A stretch of DNA of 41,431 bases from a virus. The notes beneath the pieces were generated by a model. The model made no database searches. It was not told where the DNA came from and was given only the letters and a program-made list of their open reading frames with translations. The stretch covers positions 1 to 41,431 of the IMG/VR virus record IMGVR_UViG_3300010354_005064; one strand, given 5' to 3'. Positions 7,935 through 15,857 of the stretch are shown here, one piece after another (the first letter of the stretch is position 1; each line of letters starts with the position of its first letter). The position numbers and the translations under genes are program-made.

Positions 7935-7942
7935 TATTTATA
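7935..7942 (-). promoter_or_regulatory. Late promoter element, leaderless operon B
   Basis: A perfect TATAAATA on the minus strand ends 5 nt (GATTT) before the start codon at 7929. By the T4 rule transcription would begin at the A of ATG. There is no Shine-Dalgarno. Confidence 0.8.
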
Positions 7943-7955
7943 TGCTTGTTTGTTC

Positions 7956-7963
7956 ACTAAATA
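7956..7963 (+). promoter_or_regulatory. Late promoter element, leaderless operon C
   Basis: ACTAAATA on the + strand ends 6 nt before the ATG at 7970, back-to-back with the minus element at 7935-7942. It keeps the TAAATA core but departs from the consensus in the first two bases. Confidence 0.6.
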
Positions 7964-7969
7964 TGTGTT

Positions 7970-8722
7970 ATGAGTAACCAACTTTTCATAGATTTAGAAC
8001 CTCACATTGACTTAACAGAGTGGGACAGATTAAAACCTGAAATTTGTCGAGGAATAGCCACTGCTAAAAATCTTGCCTGGGACGGAATACATTTCACCTA
8101 TGGTGAAATTAGACCACATGCTCAAGGAATACTAATTAATCCGTTATGGGAAGTAGTAAAACAGTGGAAGCAACTTTCCGAGGACGATCCTTTTAAAATA
8201 GCAGGTAAAGGATTAAATCATAATCAGCTTACTGACTATTTAAAAAATGCATTTGGTGCTTATGATTTTTATCGGGTTTACCCTGTTATTGAGGAAGGGA
8301 ATATACTAGGAGACTGTTCAAAACATTTTCCAGGCCTAGTAAAATGGGTGCATTTTCTAATCAAAACTGATGTGTTACTTGATTTATATCAAGTTAACTT
8401 GATAACTGTGGACTCTGGAGGAATTCCTTGGGAACATGCTGATTTTAACAGCCAAGATGCTCCTATGCCTGAAGCACCTGATCTTATAAAAGAATTTATT
8501 CATATAAAAACAGACTGCGATAGACCTTTTTATATTATTGATCCTAATACTGGAGAACGTGTTTTTATGAACACCCGAGCTGCTTGGTGGAATGAAAATA
8601 TTTGGCATGGCGGTCTTCCAATTCAACGACCTACATATACTTTAAGAATCAATGGAAGATTTACAGAAAAATTTAGAAAAATGATAGGAGCAGAAAAGAT
8701 TGTTCAAACCCCCGCTTGTTAG
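7970..8722 (+). CDS. Fe(II)/2OG oxygenase, AspH-like, copy 1
   Basis: This 250-aa oxygenase has ligands in IPWEHADFN (His156, Asp158) and NIWHGGLP (His213), with Arg226 in YTLRINGRF. It is clearly paralogous to the protein at 15054: both share an N-terminal F-I/D-L/I-x-P opening, a DDP(F/I)K.AG segment, a GAYDxY segment, RAAWWN and the C-terminal RI(N/D)G(R/K)FT.(K/E)FRK. The conserved RAAWWN just before the distal His is a good family marker. First gene of operon C. A 5-bp hairpin (ATTGC/GCAAT, 8726-8740) lies in the 44-nt gap to the next gene. Substrate unknown. Confidence 0.75.
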   Translation: MSNQLFIDLEPHIDLTEWDRLKPEICRGIATAKNLAWDGIHFTYGEIRPHAQGILINPLWEVVKQWKQLSEDDPFKIAGKGLNHNQLTDYLKNAFGAYDFYRVYPVIEEGNILGDCSKHFPGLVKWVHFLIKTDVLLDLYQVNLITVDSGGIPWEHADFNSQDAPMPEAPDLIKEFIHIKTDCDRPFYIIDPNTGERVFMNTRAAWWNENIWHGGLPIQRPTYTLRINGRFTEKFRKMIGAEKIVQTPAC

Positions 8723-8766
8723 ATTATTGCATCGAGCAATGTTTGATTATCCAGAAAGGAACAAAT

Positions 8767-9651
8767 ATGATAAACTATAAGTTAGACAAAAATAGTTGGA
8801 CTGTAATTATAGAAGATTTTAATATGGGTAATGCAATTCAAGAAGATATAAATCAAATATCGAAATTAGTTGCAAAACATACCTTAGTAGTTATTCGAAA
8901 TCAACATTTAAGCATAGAAGACGAAGTAAGAATTTTAAAAATGTTTAAAGATACACAAAAATTTGTTGTTGCTGAATCTGACAACTATGTTGGTACTTTA
9001 GCAGGTGCTATGGTAAAAGGATCTGAAGATTTGTTTCTACGAGTAAGCGGTAAAAAAGACGAACACGGTCGTGTAGGCATTGCCGCTTACGACTGTGAAA
9101 TGGTATGGCATTGTAACGAGCCCGGAGTTAAAGATAGAAAACCTATAGTTTGGTTACATAGCGTAGAAGGATCTAAAGGTTCTAGAACTAGTTATACTAA
9201 CAATAGTCTATCATATAACGACCTACCCGAAGATCTAAAACAAGAATTAGAAAACTGCCATCTTGAAATTTACCGAGGATTAGGATTAGGTAAGGACGAT
9301 CTAGAATCTGATTATGAAGAGTTATCAAAGATGGGAGAAGATGGCATTGCTAAATACCATCCGCCTTTAATAAAAATTAATAAAGCTGGAAACAAAGGAA
9401 TATATTTTCCTATGTATCATGTTCATAAAATTAAAGAACTAGACGAAAACAGAAGTAAAGAAATAACAGATTTTTTACGTGAGTTTGTAGTTCGAGAAGA
9501 ATACGTTTATCATCATGATTGGAAAGATGGAGATATTCTTATTGCTGATCAAGAAATAGGCATACATAAAAGATGGCCTTTTAATCGAATAACAGAAAGA
9601 ACCCTGCATAGGGCCTGTTTTGATTATCCAGATCAAGATTACACAAGTTAA
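8767..9651 (+). CDS. TauD/TfdA-family dioxygenase with altered HxD
   Basis: This 294-aa protein has the layout of the TauD/TfdA family: an N-terminal LVVIRNQHLSIEDEV segment, proximal iron site near residue 115, a central helical lid, and the C-terminal DILIADQEIGIHKRWPF (distal His267) followed by ERTLHRACF with the 2-oxoglutarate arginine. The proximal site reads VWHCNEPG, that is His-Cys-Asn where the family has His-x-Asp. Family members usually hydroxylate small acids or amino acids. The start is the ATG at 8767 with AAAGGA 6 nt upstream; longer reading frames begin at a TTG inside the upstream gene. Its stop shares TTAA with the convergent gene. Confidence 0.82.
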   Translation: MINYKLDKNSWTVIIEDFNMGNAIQEDINQISKLVAKHTLVVIRNQHLSIEDEVRILKMFKDTQKFVVAESDNYVGTLAGAMVKGSEDLFLRVSGKKDEHGRVGIAAYDCEMVWHCNEPGVKDRKPIVWLHSVEGSKGSRTSYTNNSLSYNDLPEDLKQELENCHLEIYRGLGLGKDDLESDYEELSKMGEDGIAKYHPPLIKINKAGNKGIYFPMYHVHKIKELDENRSKEITDFLREFVVREEYVYHHDWKDGDILIADQEIGIHKRWPFNRITERTLHRACFDYPDQDYTS

Positions 9652-10295
9652 GGCAGCTCGTCTATGACAATGTATTCGCCGCTGACGCCTTGTGCTTCAG
9701 CGGCATTTTCTATTAGTTTTTTCCATTCGTCTGTAGCATCATGTCTAGCAATAATCATATGCATACGATCTTCAGTACTTTCGTTAACTACCGAATGATG
9801 ATAATATAAATTCATAGCATAGACACCACCGGGTTCCATACTTATTTCTTCACCATCGCCCCATATCCACTTGCAACCTAGAGGATTATTAAGGGCGACA
9901 TTTATATTTTCAATTAACTTTATACTAGAATCGCTGTGTAGAGAAATCTTTCCGCCTGCACGTAGCAACATAAATCTAACCCTACCATATTTTTTGCACG
10001 GGAAAACTTCTTTAAGCCATTTAGTTGTTATAGGACACAGGTCTGCTATTTCTGTCCAATGCATATCATTACTAGCATCTTTTCCTTTTTTATAACCATA
10101 CGCATCATAATTTTCATGTTTGTTCCATCCGAGCCCGTGTAAGGTTAGACTTTCCCAACCAATATGACTATAATTGTCTCCTCTATGCGGAGAGAATTTA
10201 TCTATTAAAGCAAATGCTTCCTTACACATCTCTTCATACGGGAGTTTAATATCTAATTTTAAATAACGTCCTTCAGAGTTAAAATACTCTTTCAT
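9648..10295 (-). CDS. Aspartyl/asparaginyl beta-hydroxylase family protein
   Basis: This 215-aa protein matches the AspH domain well. FMLLRAGGKISLHSDSS gives His120 and Asp122, an INVALNNPLGCKW strand follows, the strand MEPGGVYAMNLYYHHSVVN gives His166/167, and Arg177 lies in EDRMHMIIARH. This family hydroxylates Asp or Asn, in peptides or as free amino acids, using Fe(II) and 2-oxoglutarate. It is the last gene of operon D, and its ATG overlaps the upstream stop as TAATG. It is the clearest AspH member of the island and offers a reference for the more divergent ones. Confidence 0.82.
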   Translation of the reverse strand: MKEYFNSEGRYLKLDIKLPYEEMCKEAFALIDKFSPHRGDNYSHIGWESLTLHGLGWNKHENYDAYGYKKGKDASNDMHWTEIADLCPITTKWLKEVFPCKKYGRVRFMLLRAGGKISLHSDSSIKLIENINVALNNPLGCKWIWGDGEEISMEPGGVYAMNLYYHHSVVNESTEDRMHMIIARHDATDEWKKLIENAAEAQGVSGEYIVIDELP

Positions 10296-11737
10296 TATAC
10301 TACTCCTATTGGGCGACTGCTATTATGTTGCCAATCTTCTTTATGCCAGTCGGGTGTTTTTAAATCTTTGATATCTGTATAAACAAAATTGCCAACTTTG
10401 TCATAATGTTGTTCATTTCTTTCTCTCCAGAAACCATCAGCAGCTCTAGATGTTAGCATGAGAACTACGTTAGGATCTTTATTTTTTAATTTTTGAAACA
10501 ACATATTTTCACAAGCAATTCGATACTTTACACTAGTTGATGCAATAAGCGGGGAGTGGTTATATAAATCACTTAAATTTAATAATGTTCTTCTGCCAGG
10601 CTCTAACCAATCAAAATTAAACGCTGCTGTATAATCAATAAGGATATAATCATAGGTTAATGTTTTAACTTGTGCCCACAGCGTATCCCAGTCATCAATT
10701 GTTAACAAAAATTGTTCCCACTGGTTCTGGACTTGTTCTTTATAATTTTCAGAGATGTGAGGAGCGTTATTAGGTAGCATTGGTTTATTCTTCCAATAAA
10801 ACTCTGCATAGTCTTTTCCGTCCCATTCGTCTACCATCTTCTTCATAAACATTAAACAATTATGATTAATGTCTGTAAAAATAACTTTTGTACTGTTTGT
10901 AAAACCAACTAGTTGAAGATTTTTAATCCAATTAAACCCAATGCCTACTGTAGCGTATTGATCTACAGGACCCTCAAACGGCAAGCTGTATCGTATGCCG
11001 TCCGAATTCCATCCTGCAAAAAAGTTTACGCCAAAGAAATGATAATTTTTTATTTGTAGTAACTCTTTTAAAAAAACATGGTCATATTCGTAGTATAGAT
11101 ACTTTTTACTTACACGTATTTCTTCATTGAGTGTTAGTATTTTTTTGTCATTTTCTAATCCTACGTTTAGTATATTCCACCCGTGTAATTTAACAGAGTA
11201 TGTTTTAAGCTCGGTGCCCTTATGCACCCATGCAGGAATCTCTGGATCATTGTACAACGACTCTACGCTACGCACAGGAGCAAGTTGTTGGTACTCAACC
11301 CACTCTTCAGTACCAACTAGTGGCCGGCTAAGGTTATTATAATCTTTTAAATTAATAATATAAAATTGTTGATGCAGTTCAAAACAAGCGTTCTTGTAAT
11401 ACGAATGATCACCCCTATCAAGAATATGGCCTGCAATAAAAAAATCTTCGTTGCATTGAGCTTCGATGGCTCCAAACAACCTGTCTGATAGTCCTAAACT
11501 AGTCCCGGCCGCAATGATAACAGCATGTTGATATCCTTCGTCAGCAGCAGCGTTTAGTAATGCATCTTCGTCTTTGCTTATAAGAATGTCATATCCTTTT
11601 AGGTCAAATCGATGTATTAAAAAATCAGTTAAGTTAACACAAACCTCTTTAGCATAACCGCTTTTACAATTATTAATAACATCTAGTATGCAACATACTA
11701 TTGATTTTTTCTTTTCAAGTTTAAACTTATCTACCAT
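10295..11737 (-). CDS. Unknown 480-aa protein of the island
   Basis: I do not recognise this protein. The first 130 residues look alpha/beta (IVCCILDVI, GYDILISKDEDALLNAA, HAVIIAAGTSL, DFFIAGHILDRG) and could be a GT-A-like or other nucleotide-binding fold. The middle (residues about 255-310: YATVGIGFNWIKNL, NSTKVIFTDINHNCLMFMKKM) resembles the first strands of a Rossmann methyltransferase, with an acidic residue ending strand 2. The last third contains IDYTAAFNFDWLEPG and LMLTSRAADGFW. It may thus be a two-domain transferase. It lies in operon D between a GNAT-like protein and an AspH oxygenase. Cytoplasmic; no membrane segment seen. Confidence 0.7.
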   Translation of the reverse strand: MVDKFKLEKKKSIVCCILDVINNCKSGYAKEVCVNLTDFLIHRFDLKGYDILISKDEDALLNAAADEGYQHAVIIAAGTSLGLSDRLFGAIEAQCNEDFFIAGHILDRGDHSYYKNACFELHQQFYIINLKDYNNLSRPLVGTEEWVEYQQLAPVRSVESLYNDPEIPAWVHKGTELKTYSVKLHGWNILNVGLENDKKILTLNEEIRVSKKYLYYEYDHVFLKELLQIKNYHFFGVNFFAGWNSDGIRYSLPFEGPVDQYATVGIGFNWIKNLQLVGFTNSTKVIFTDINHNCLMFMKKMVDEWDGKDYAEFYWKNKPMLPNNAPHISENYKEQVQNQWEQFLLTIDDWDTLWAQVKTLTYDYILIDYTAAFNFDWLEPGRRTLLNLSDLYNHSPLIASTSVKYRIACENMLFQKLKNKDPNVVLMLTSRAADGFWRERNEQHYDKVGNFVYTDIKDLKTPDWHKEDWQHNSSRPIGVV

Positions 11738-12267
11738 TTATATTTTTCCAACTGCTCTAAAAATACACTTGAATTTAATTTCCAAAACGTCTGTATATGA
11801 CCCCTATACTCTTTTTCAAATGCCTTATTAATTACGCCAACTCTTTCCATCGTAGGAGCCCAGACATTGTGAACCATACGCTGAGTTCCTATTTCACTAG
11901 GATGACTAGTAATATATATGTCTCCTTTGTTGTTTACCCATTCTATACAAACAGGCATAAAGAACTGTGCTGTGACGTGATTATGTGTGGCAATCTGGTT
12001 TCGTGTTCTTAGTGTATTTAAAGGAAGTAAATTCGACAACACACACGTTCTAGCACATATACGATATCCTTCGTCTATACTATGTGCGGCTACGCTACCT
12101 ACTGCCACATCATTATAATATAAAATCCATACTTGCCATTCACGTTCATTACGAAAGCAGTCTACCATTTCTTTTTGACTAGCGTTGTTTACAAATCCTT
12201 TAACATTACAATAATGATAAAAATTTGTTAAATCTAAATCTTTAGACCACGGAATTATTTTATACAT
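11731..12267 (-). CDS. GNAT-like acyltransferase (tentative)
   Basis: The 178-aa protein starts MYKIIPWSKDLDLTNFYHYC. Its central segment WQVWILYYNDVAVGSVAAHS resembles the beta-strand pair (receiving 'V..gg.ivG') of N-acetyltransferases, and the C-terminal half (VWAPTMERVGVINKAFEKEYRG) could supply the last strand and helix. The acetyl-CoA loop Q/R-x-x-G-x-G/A is not obvious (TLRTRNQIATH is a poor match), so the activity is uncertain. It overlaps its upstream kinase-fold neighbour by 13 nt and its downstream gene by 7 nt, which shows that it belongs to operon D. Confidence 0.5.
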   Translation of the reverse strand: MYKIIPWSKDLDLTNFYHYCNVKGFVNNASQKEMVDCFRNEREWQVWILYYNDVAVGSVAAHSIDEGYRICARTCVLSNLLPLNTLRTRNQIATHNHVTAQFFMPVCIEWVNNKGDIYITSHPSEIGTQRMVHNVWAPTMERVGVINKAFEKEYRGHIQTFWKLNSSVFLEQLEKYKW

Positions 12268-12977
12268 TCTTTAACACGCTCAATAAACTCTGCTGGGTAG
12301 TTAGTGCGGAAACTTTCCCAACACAACTGATCCATTACATTCCAAGCCTGCTTTTTATCCCATTCGATGCCTAACTTTTCTAGGTGTTTACGTATTTCGT
12401 CTTGTCGAGTAGTATAGATATGACTTTCAACTTCTGATATGCTAATTGTTGGTTCAGTTTTCCTATAGGTAAAAAAATAATTAATACTTTTTAATTTCCC
12501 GCCAACAACAAAATAACTGCTAGGATGCATACTATATTTGTGCAGTCCTAAGCTTTTATGAGCCTTAATAATTTCAATCATCTGATCCTGCCAGTCCGGT
12601 AATACAGAATCAAAATTTTCTGTTAGGCATCTTGCCTGTTCCCAAAAATCTGGACCATCGACTTCTAGGTATATTTTTTTATCATTTAAATCAATTTTAA
12701 GAATATTTGGAATTAAGTCAGGATAGGCATTACGCATCTGTGTGAGATAGTTAACTTCACGCAGCCATTTTTCTTCCATCTTGCTAGGATCAACTACTTG
12801 GTTCTTGCCTTTGTGATATTCTGTGTCATTATGATACCATTGTACAAATACAGTATTGTCTTCGGACATAAGACTCGTGTATATTAAATTGTTTCTACAA
12901 GGACCACTACCTGGCACATTGTTATAATAATAGTTAAATTTTTTGTCCATACAGTAATTATCATAAATATTTTTCAT
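12255..12977 (-). CDS. Kinase-fold protein, degenerate, copy 1
   Basis: This 240-aa protein is paralogous to the one at 18630. The plan is that of an aminoglycoside-phosphotransferase or lipid-kinase-like fold: an early loop (VPGSGPCRNNLIY), a helix with Glu (EEKWLREVNYL, about 69-78), a hinge strand (KIYLEVDGP) and a late catalytic-loop region HKYSMHPSSYFVVGGKLKSINYF (about 146-168). The catalytic Asp expected in the loop is Ser149, and the metal-binding Asp after strand 'LKSI' is Asn166. It may therefore be a pseudokinase or bind a ligand only. First gene of operon D. Its start codon overlaps that of the divergent gene at 12976 (CATG), and no clear TAAATA element is found upstream. Confidence 0.6.
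   Translation of the reverse strand: MKNIYDNYCMDKKFNYYYNNVPGSGPCRNNLIYTSLMSEDNTVFVQWYHNDTEYHKGKNQVVDPSKMEEKWLREVNYLTQMRNAYPDLIPNILKIDLNDKKIYLEVDGPDFWEQARCLTENFDSVLPDWQDQMIEIIKAHKSLGLHKYSMHPSSYFVVGGKLKSINYFFTYRKTEPTISISEVESHIYTTRQDEIRKHLEKLGIEWDKKQAWNVMDQLCWESFRTNYPAEFIERVKECIK
12962..12969 (+). promoter_or_regulatory. Late promoter element, leaderless operon E
   Basis: CATAAATA on the + strand ends 6 nt before the ATG at 12976. It lies inside the first codons of the divergent kinase-fold gene, so promoter and coding sequence are shared. Confidence 0.75.
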
Positions 12978-14016
12978 GGATAAAATAAGTGATACTATTT
13001 CTCTTTGTGAGGATTGTTATAGACACGTACCTGCTGTAAAATTTCAGAGGGACGGAGCAATTTGGTTGGCAAAAACTTGTCCAAAACACGGATACCATGA
13101 AACCCTAGTAGACATTGATGCAGAATTTTATCTTAATCAACAGTACGAAAGACGCAGACCCAGTTCATATTGGTTAGACATTACTAATAGATGTAATCTA
13201 GATTGCCCGCATTGTTATCAAATGCCTGATAATAACAGCAAAGATCCTAGCATTGATTATCTGTTATCTGAGGTGCAATCGTGGCCCGATAACGGTTATG
13301 CGGTTAGTCTTGTCGGTGCTGAGCCTACAGTAAGAAAGGATCTTGTTGATTTAGTGTTAGCCATACAGGCATTACCTGGAAAACCTAGAAATATTATAAT
13401 AGTCACTAATGGAGTGTATCTTGCTAAATGGGATTATGTAAAGAGATTCCAAGGTATTCCTAGACTCAAATGGACATTTGGATTGAACCATCCTGATTAT
13501 AACGGTGGACAAATTCGAGACAAACAAATGATAGGATTAGAAAACTGCTTTCGGCTAGGACTAGATGTAAAAACATTAACTTATACATTAGCTAACTTAG
13601 AACAACTATCTGATGTAATGTATGAAGTGCAAAAGTTTGGTATTAGTGCTAGAATACAATTAGGAGTCGAAATTGGTCGTGTGCCAGAAGGAGACTTTAA
13701 AGAATTGTATTTGTCAGAATTAGTAGCGGTTGCTAAACAGTTTTGTTTAGACAATGAATGGACTTGGGAGCCTGACTACATAGGCGGTAACCGTACACAC
13801 TTTGCTGTACGCATAAACAAAATCGAACACAAATTTATTAAATGGTGCGATGTAAGAACTATCGATTTGGAAGAAGTGCAAAGTGAGTCATGGGCTAGCA
13901 TTGTGCCAGGTAAACCTATGAGTTCACTATTACACCAAGTTATATTAAGAGATCAGGCAGTTAATAAAGGACAGATGTTGTTAGATACAGTACCTGAAAA
14001 ATATAGACATGAATAA
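12976..14016 (+). CDS. Radical SAM enzyme, MJ0619/Tes-like N-terminus, copy 1
   Basis: This 346-aa radical SAM protein has the cluster motif CNLDCPHC at Cys73, 77 and 80, and the GGE-type motif is SLVGAEPTVRKDL near residue 112. Before the core is a Cys ribbon (Cys11, Cys14, Cys35-Pro-x-His38-Gly) followed by a D-x-x-x-Y segment. This order resembles the N-terminus of the archaeal MJ0619/tetraether-synthase group, whose members join or alter lipid or other carbon chains. The protein is shorter than those enzymes, so the functional link is weak. The tail (PGKPMSSLLHQVILRDQAVNKGQ) is almost the same in the next gene, its tandem paralogue (8-nt overlap). First gene of operon E. Confidence 0.87.
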   Translation: MDKISDTISLCEDCYRHVPAVKFQRDGAIWLAKTCPKHGYHETLVDIDAEFYLNQQYERRRPSSYWLDITNRCNLDCPHCYQMPDNNSKDPSIDYLLSEVQSWPDNGYAVSLVGAEPTVRKDLVDLVLAIQALPGKPRNIIIVTNGVYLAKWDYVKRFQGIPRLKWTFGLNHPDYNGGQIRDKQMIGLENCFRLGLDVKTLTYTLANLEQLSDVMYEVQKFGISARIQLGVEIGRVPEGDFKELYLSELVAVAKQFCLDNEWTWEPDYIGGNRTHFAVRINKIEHKFIKWCDVRTIDLEEVQSESWASIVPGKPMSSLLHQVILRDQAVNKGQMLLDTVPEKYRHE

Positions 14017-15076
14017 AATACACGATACAACATCGATATGTGAACATTGTTATAGACACGTTTCTGCTGTGCTATTTGAAAGAAATGGTTCTATATGGTT
14101 GAGTAAAAAATGTAAGCAGCATGGAGTATCTGAATATCTAGTAGAGCCAGACGCTGATTTTTATATTAACTATAAGTATCCTACGCCAAGCAATAAAACA
14201 TATTGTCTAGAGATTACAAACAAATGTAATTTAAATTGTCCTCATTGCTACCAAATTCCTAATAATATGAGTAAAGATCCTCCTATTGAACAAATTTTAG
14301 AGATAGTTAAATCTTGGGAGGATGATGGTTATAATGTTGCACTAATGGGTGCAGAGCCTACTGTGAGAAAAGATCTTCCTGAACTTTGTAGATCTATACA
14401 ATCACTTCCAGGAAAACATCGTGCTATTATGATTTTAACTAATGGTGTTTGTTTAGCAGATTACGAATACGCTAAACAGTTTGCCGACATGAAAACAGTA
14501 TCATGGACGATTGGTCTTAACCACCCCGACTATCAAGGACACACTGTTAGAAAAAAACAAATAGAAGGAATTGAAAATTGTTTAAAGTTAGGCATGAAAA
14601 TTAAAAATGTTAGTTACACATTAGAAACTATAGCTCAACTTGAATACTGCCTAGAAGAGATACAACTATTCGGCGATCGTATTTGTGATCAATATAGAAT
14701 TCGAGTAGGTACCGACATTGGCAGGCATCCGGGTGAAGAAAAAATTTATCTTTCACAACTATTGCGAATGGTAATCGATGTGTGCGAACGCAAAGGATGG
14801 ACACATGAATATGATCCAAAATATGGTATACGTGTGCATTATCCATTACGTATTAACGGCATATTAGTAAAAATTATACAATGGCCAGATGTGAGAACTA
14901 TTGATTTAGAAGAAGATCAAACAGAATCATGGGCAGACATGTTGCCCGGCAAGCCAGTAAGTCCGTTGGTCCATCAAGTTATATTACGCGATGGTGCTAT
15001 AAACAAAAATCTGCCATTGTATGATACAGTGCCAGAAAAATATCAGAGAAAATATGATACACGGCATAAACAATAA
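14009..15076 (+). CDS. Radical SAM enzyme, MJ0619/Tes-like N-terminus, copy 2
   Basis: This 355-aa tandem paralogue of the preceding gene has the same Cys ribbon (Cys11, Cys14, Cys35, His38), the cluster motif CNLNCPHC (Cys73, 77, 80), and the GAEPTVRKDL motif. The C-terminal block PGKPVSPLVHQVILRDGAIN is also shared, as is DVRTIDLEE. The conserved spacing shows a gene duplication in place. Divergence is spread over the whole length, so the two copies have probably been kept for different substrates or as partners in a heterodimer. Its 3' end overlaps the start of the oxygenase at 15054 by 23 nt. Confidence 0.87.
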   Translation: MNKIHDTTSICEHCYRHVSAVLFERNGSIWLSKKCKQHGVSEYLVEPDADFYINYKYPTPSNKTYCLEITNKCNLNCPHCYQIPNNMSKDPPIEQILEIVKSWEDDGYNVALMGAEPTVRKDLPELCRSIQSLPGKHRAIMILTNGVCLADYEYAKQFADMKTVSWTIGLNHPDYQGHTVRKKQIEGIENCLKLGMKIKNVSYTLETIAQLEYCLEEIQLFGDRICDQYRIRVGTDIGRHPGEEKIYLSQLLRMVIDVCERKGWTHEYDPKYGIRVHYPLRINGILVKIIQWPDVRTIDLEEDQTESWADMLPGKPVSPLVHQVILRDGAINKNLPLYDTVPEKYQRKYDTRHKQ

Positions 15077-15857
15077 ACCATATTTTGATATAACTCCGTA
15101 CCTTAACATGGCGGAGTTTGATCAACTACAACCTGAGATTCTAACAGGATTTGCCTTAGCACGAGAGTATGCCAAAGAGGGCACATGGATGACTCCTGGT
15201 TTTACCTTTGATGATATGAGCTATCGAGTAAGTTGGAAACCTATTTACGAAGCCATGCAAGAGTTTCAACAATTGCCAGATAATGATCCTATCAAACAAG
15301 CAGGCATGAAGTTGATGCCTAAAGATTTTAAGAACTTTCAAGAACGAAATATCTTTACACGTTATTTAAAACATGCTATGGGTGCTTACGATCCTTACAT
15401 TTATTATTACTTGTGGGAAGAAGGATCTTGGGATGACAGAACTGCACCTCGAAAATTAACTCCAGAAGCTGAATACTTTCCTAGTGTAGTTAAATGGGTG
15501 GAAAGTCTAGTTGGTACAGTGTTTGAAGACATAGGTCGTGTTATATTTTTCCATTGCGAAGCAGACGGCATTCCATTTGAGCACCGCGACTTAGATGCTA
15601 AGAACGGTGTTAACGTTGTTAAACCACACCGCAATGAATTTATACACATCCGTCCTAATACAAAGAAAGCATTTTATTTGTGGGATCCAGAGACTAAAGA
15701 TAAAACATACTTAAACTGTCGAGCAGCTTGGTGGAATGATGTAGATTGGCATGGCGGTGAACGTATTATGGAACAATCTTATTCACTACGAATCGACGGT
15801 AAGTTTACCAAGGAATTCCGTAAGAAATTAGGTATTGATCATTTGGAGACATATTAA
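15054..15857 (+). CDS. Fe(II)/2OG oxygenase, AspH-like, copy 2
   Basis: This 267-aa paralogue of the protein at 7970 has the first ligand pair in IPFEHRDLD (His177, Asp179), the distal ligand in VDWHGGERI (His233) and the anchor in YSLRIDGKF (Arg246). It shares RAAWWN and GAYDPY with its relative. I prefer the ATG at 15054 over 15021 because the protein then starts at the same distance from the conserved YFDI/LFID strand as its paralogue, and because AGAG lies upstream. Third gene of operon E, downstream of two radical SAM genes, so the three probably act on a common substrate. Confidence 0.75.
   Translation: MIHGINNKPYFDITPYLNMAEFDQLQPEILTGFALAREYAKEGTWMTPGFTFDDMSYRVSWKPIYEAMQEFQQLPDNDPIKQAGMKLMPKDFKNFQERNIFTRYLKHAMGAYDPYIYYYLWEEGSWDDRTAPRKLTPEAEYFPSVVKWVESLVGTVFEDIGRVIFFHCEADGIPFEHRDLDAKNGVNVVKPHRNEFIHIRPNTKKAFYLWDPETKDKTYLNCRAAWWNDVDWHGGERIMEQSYSLRIDGKFTKEFRKKLGIDHLETY

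Noticed and set aside
8726-8740. Possible terminator between the two oxygenase genes of operon C
   Set aside because: The hairpin ATTGC/GCAAT has only five weak pairs and no T tract, so it is not a terminator; it might slow ribosomes or RNases.
12978-13010. Late promoter for operon D on the minus strand
   Set aside because: The bases upstream of the start codon give TTATTTTATCC instead of a TAAATA core, so I do not list a promoter there.
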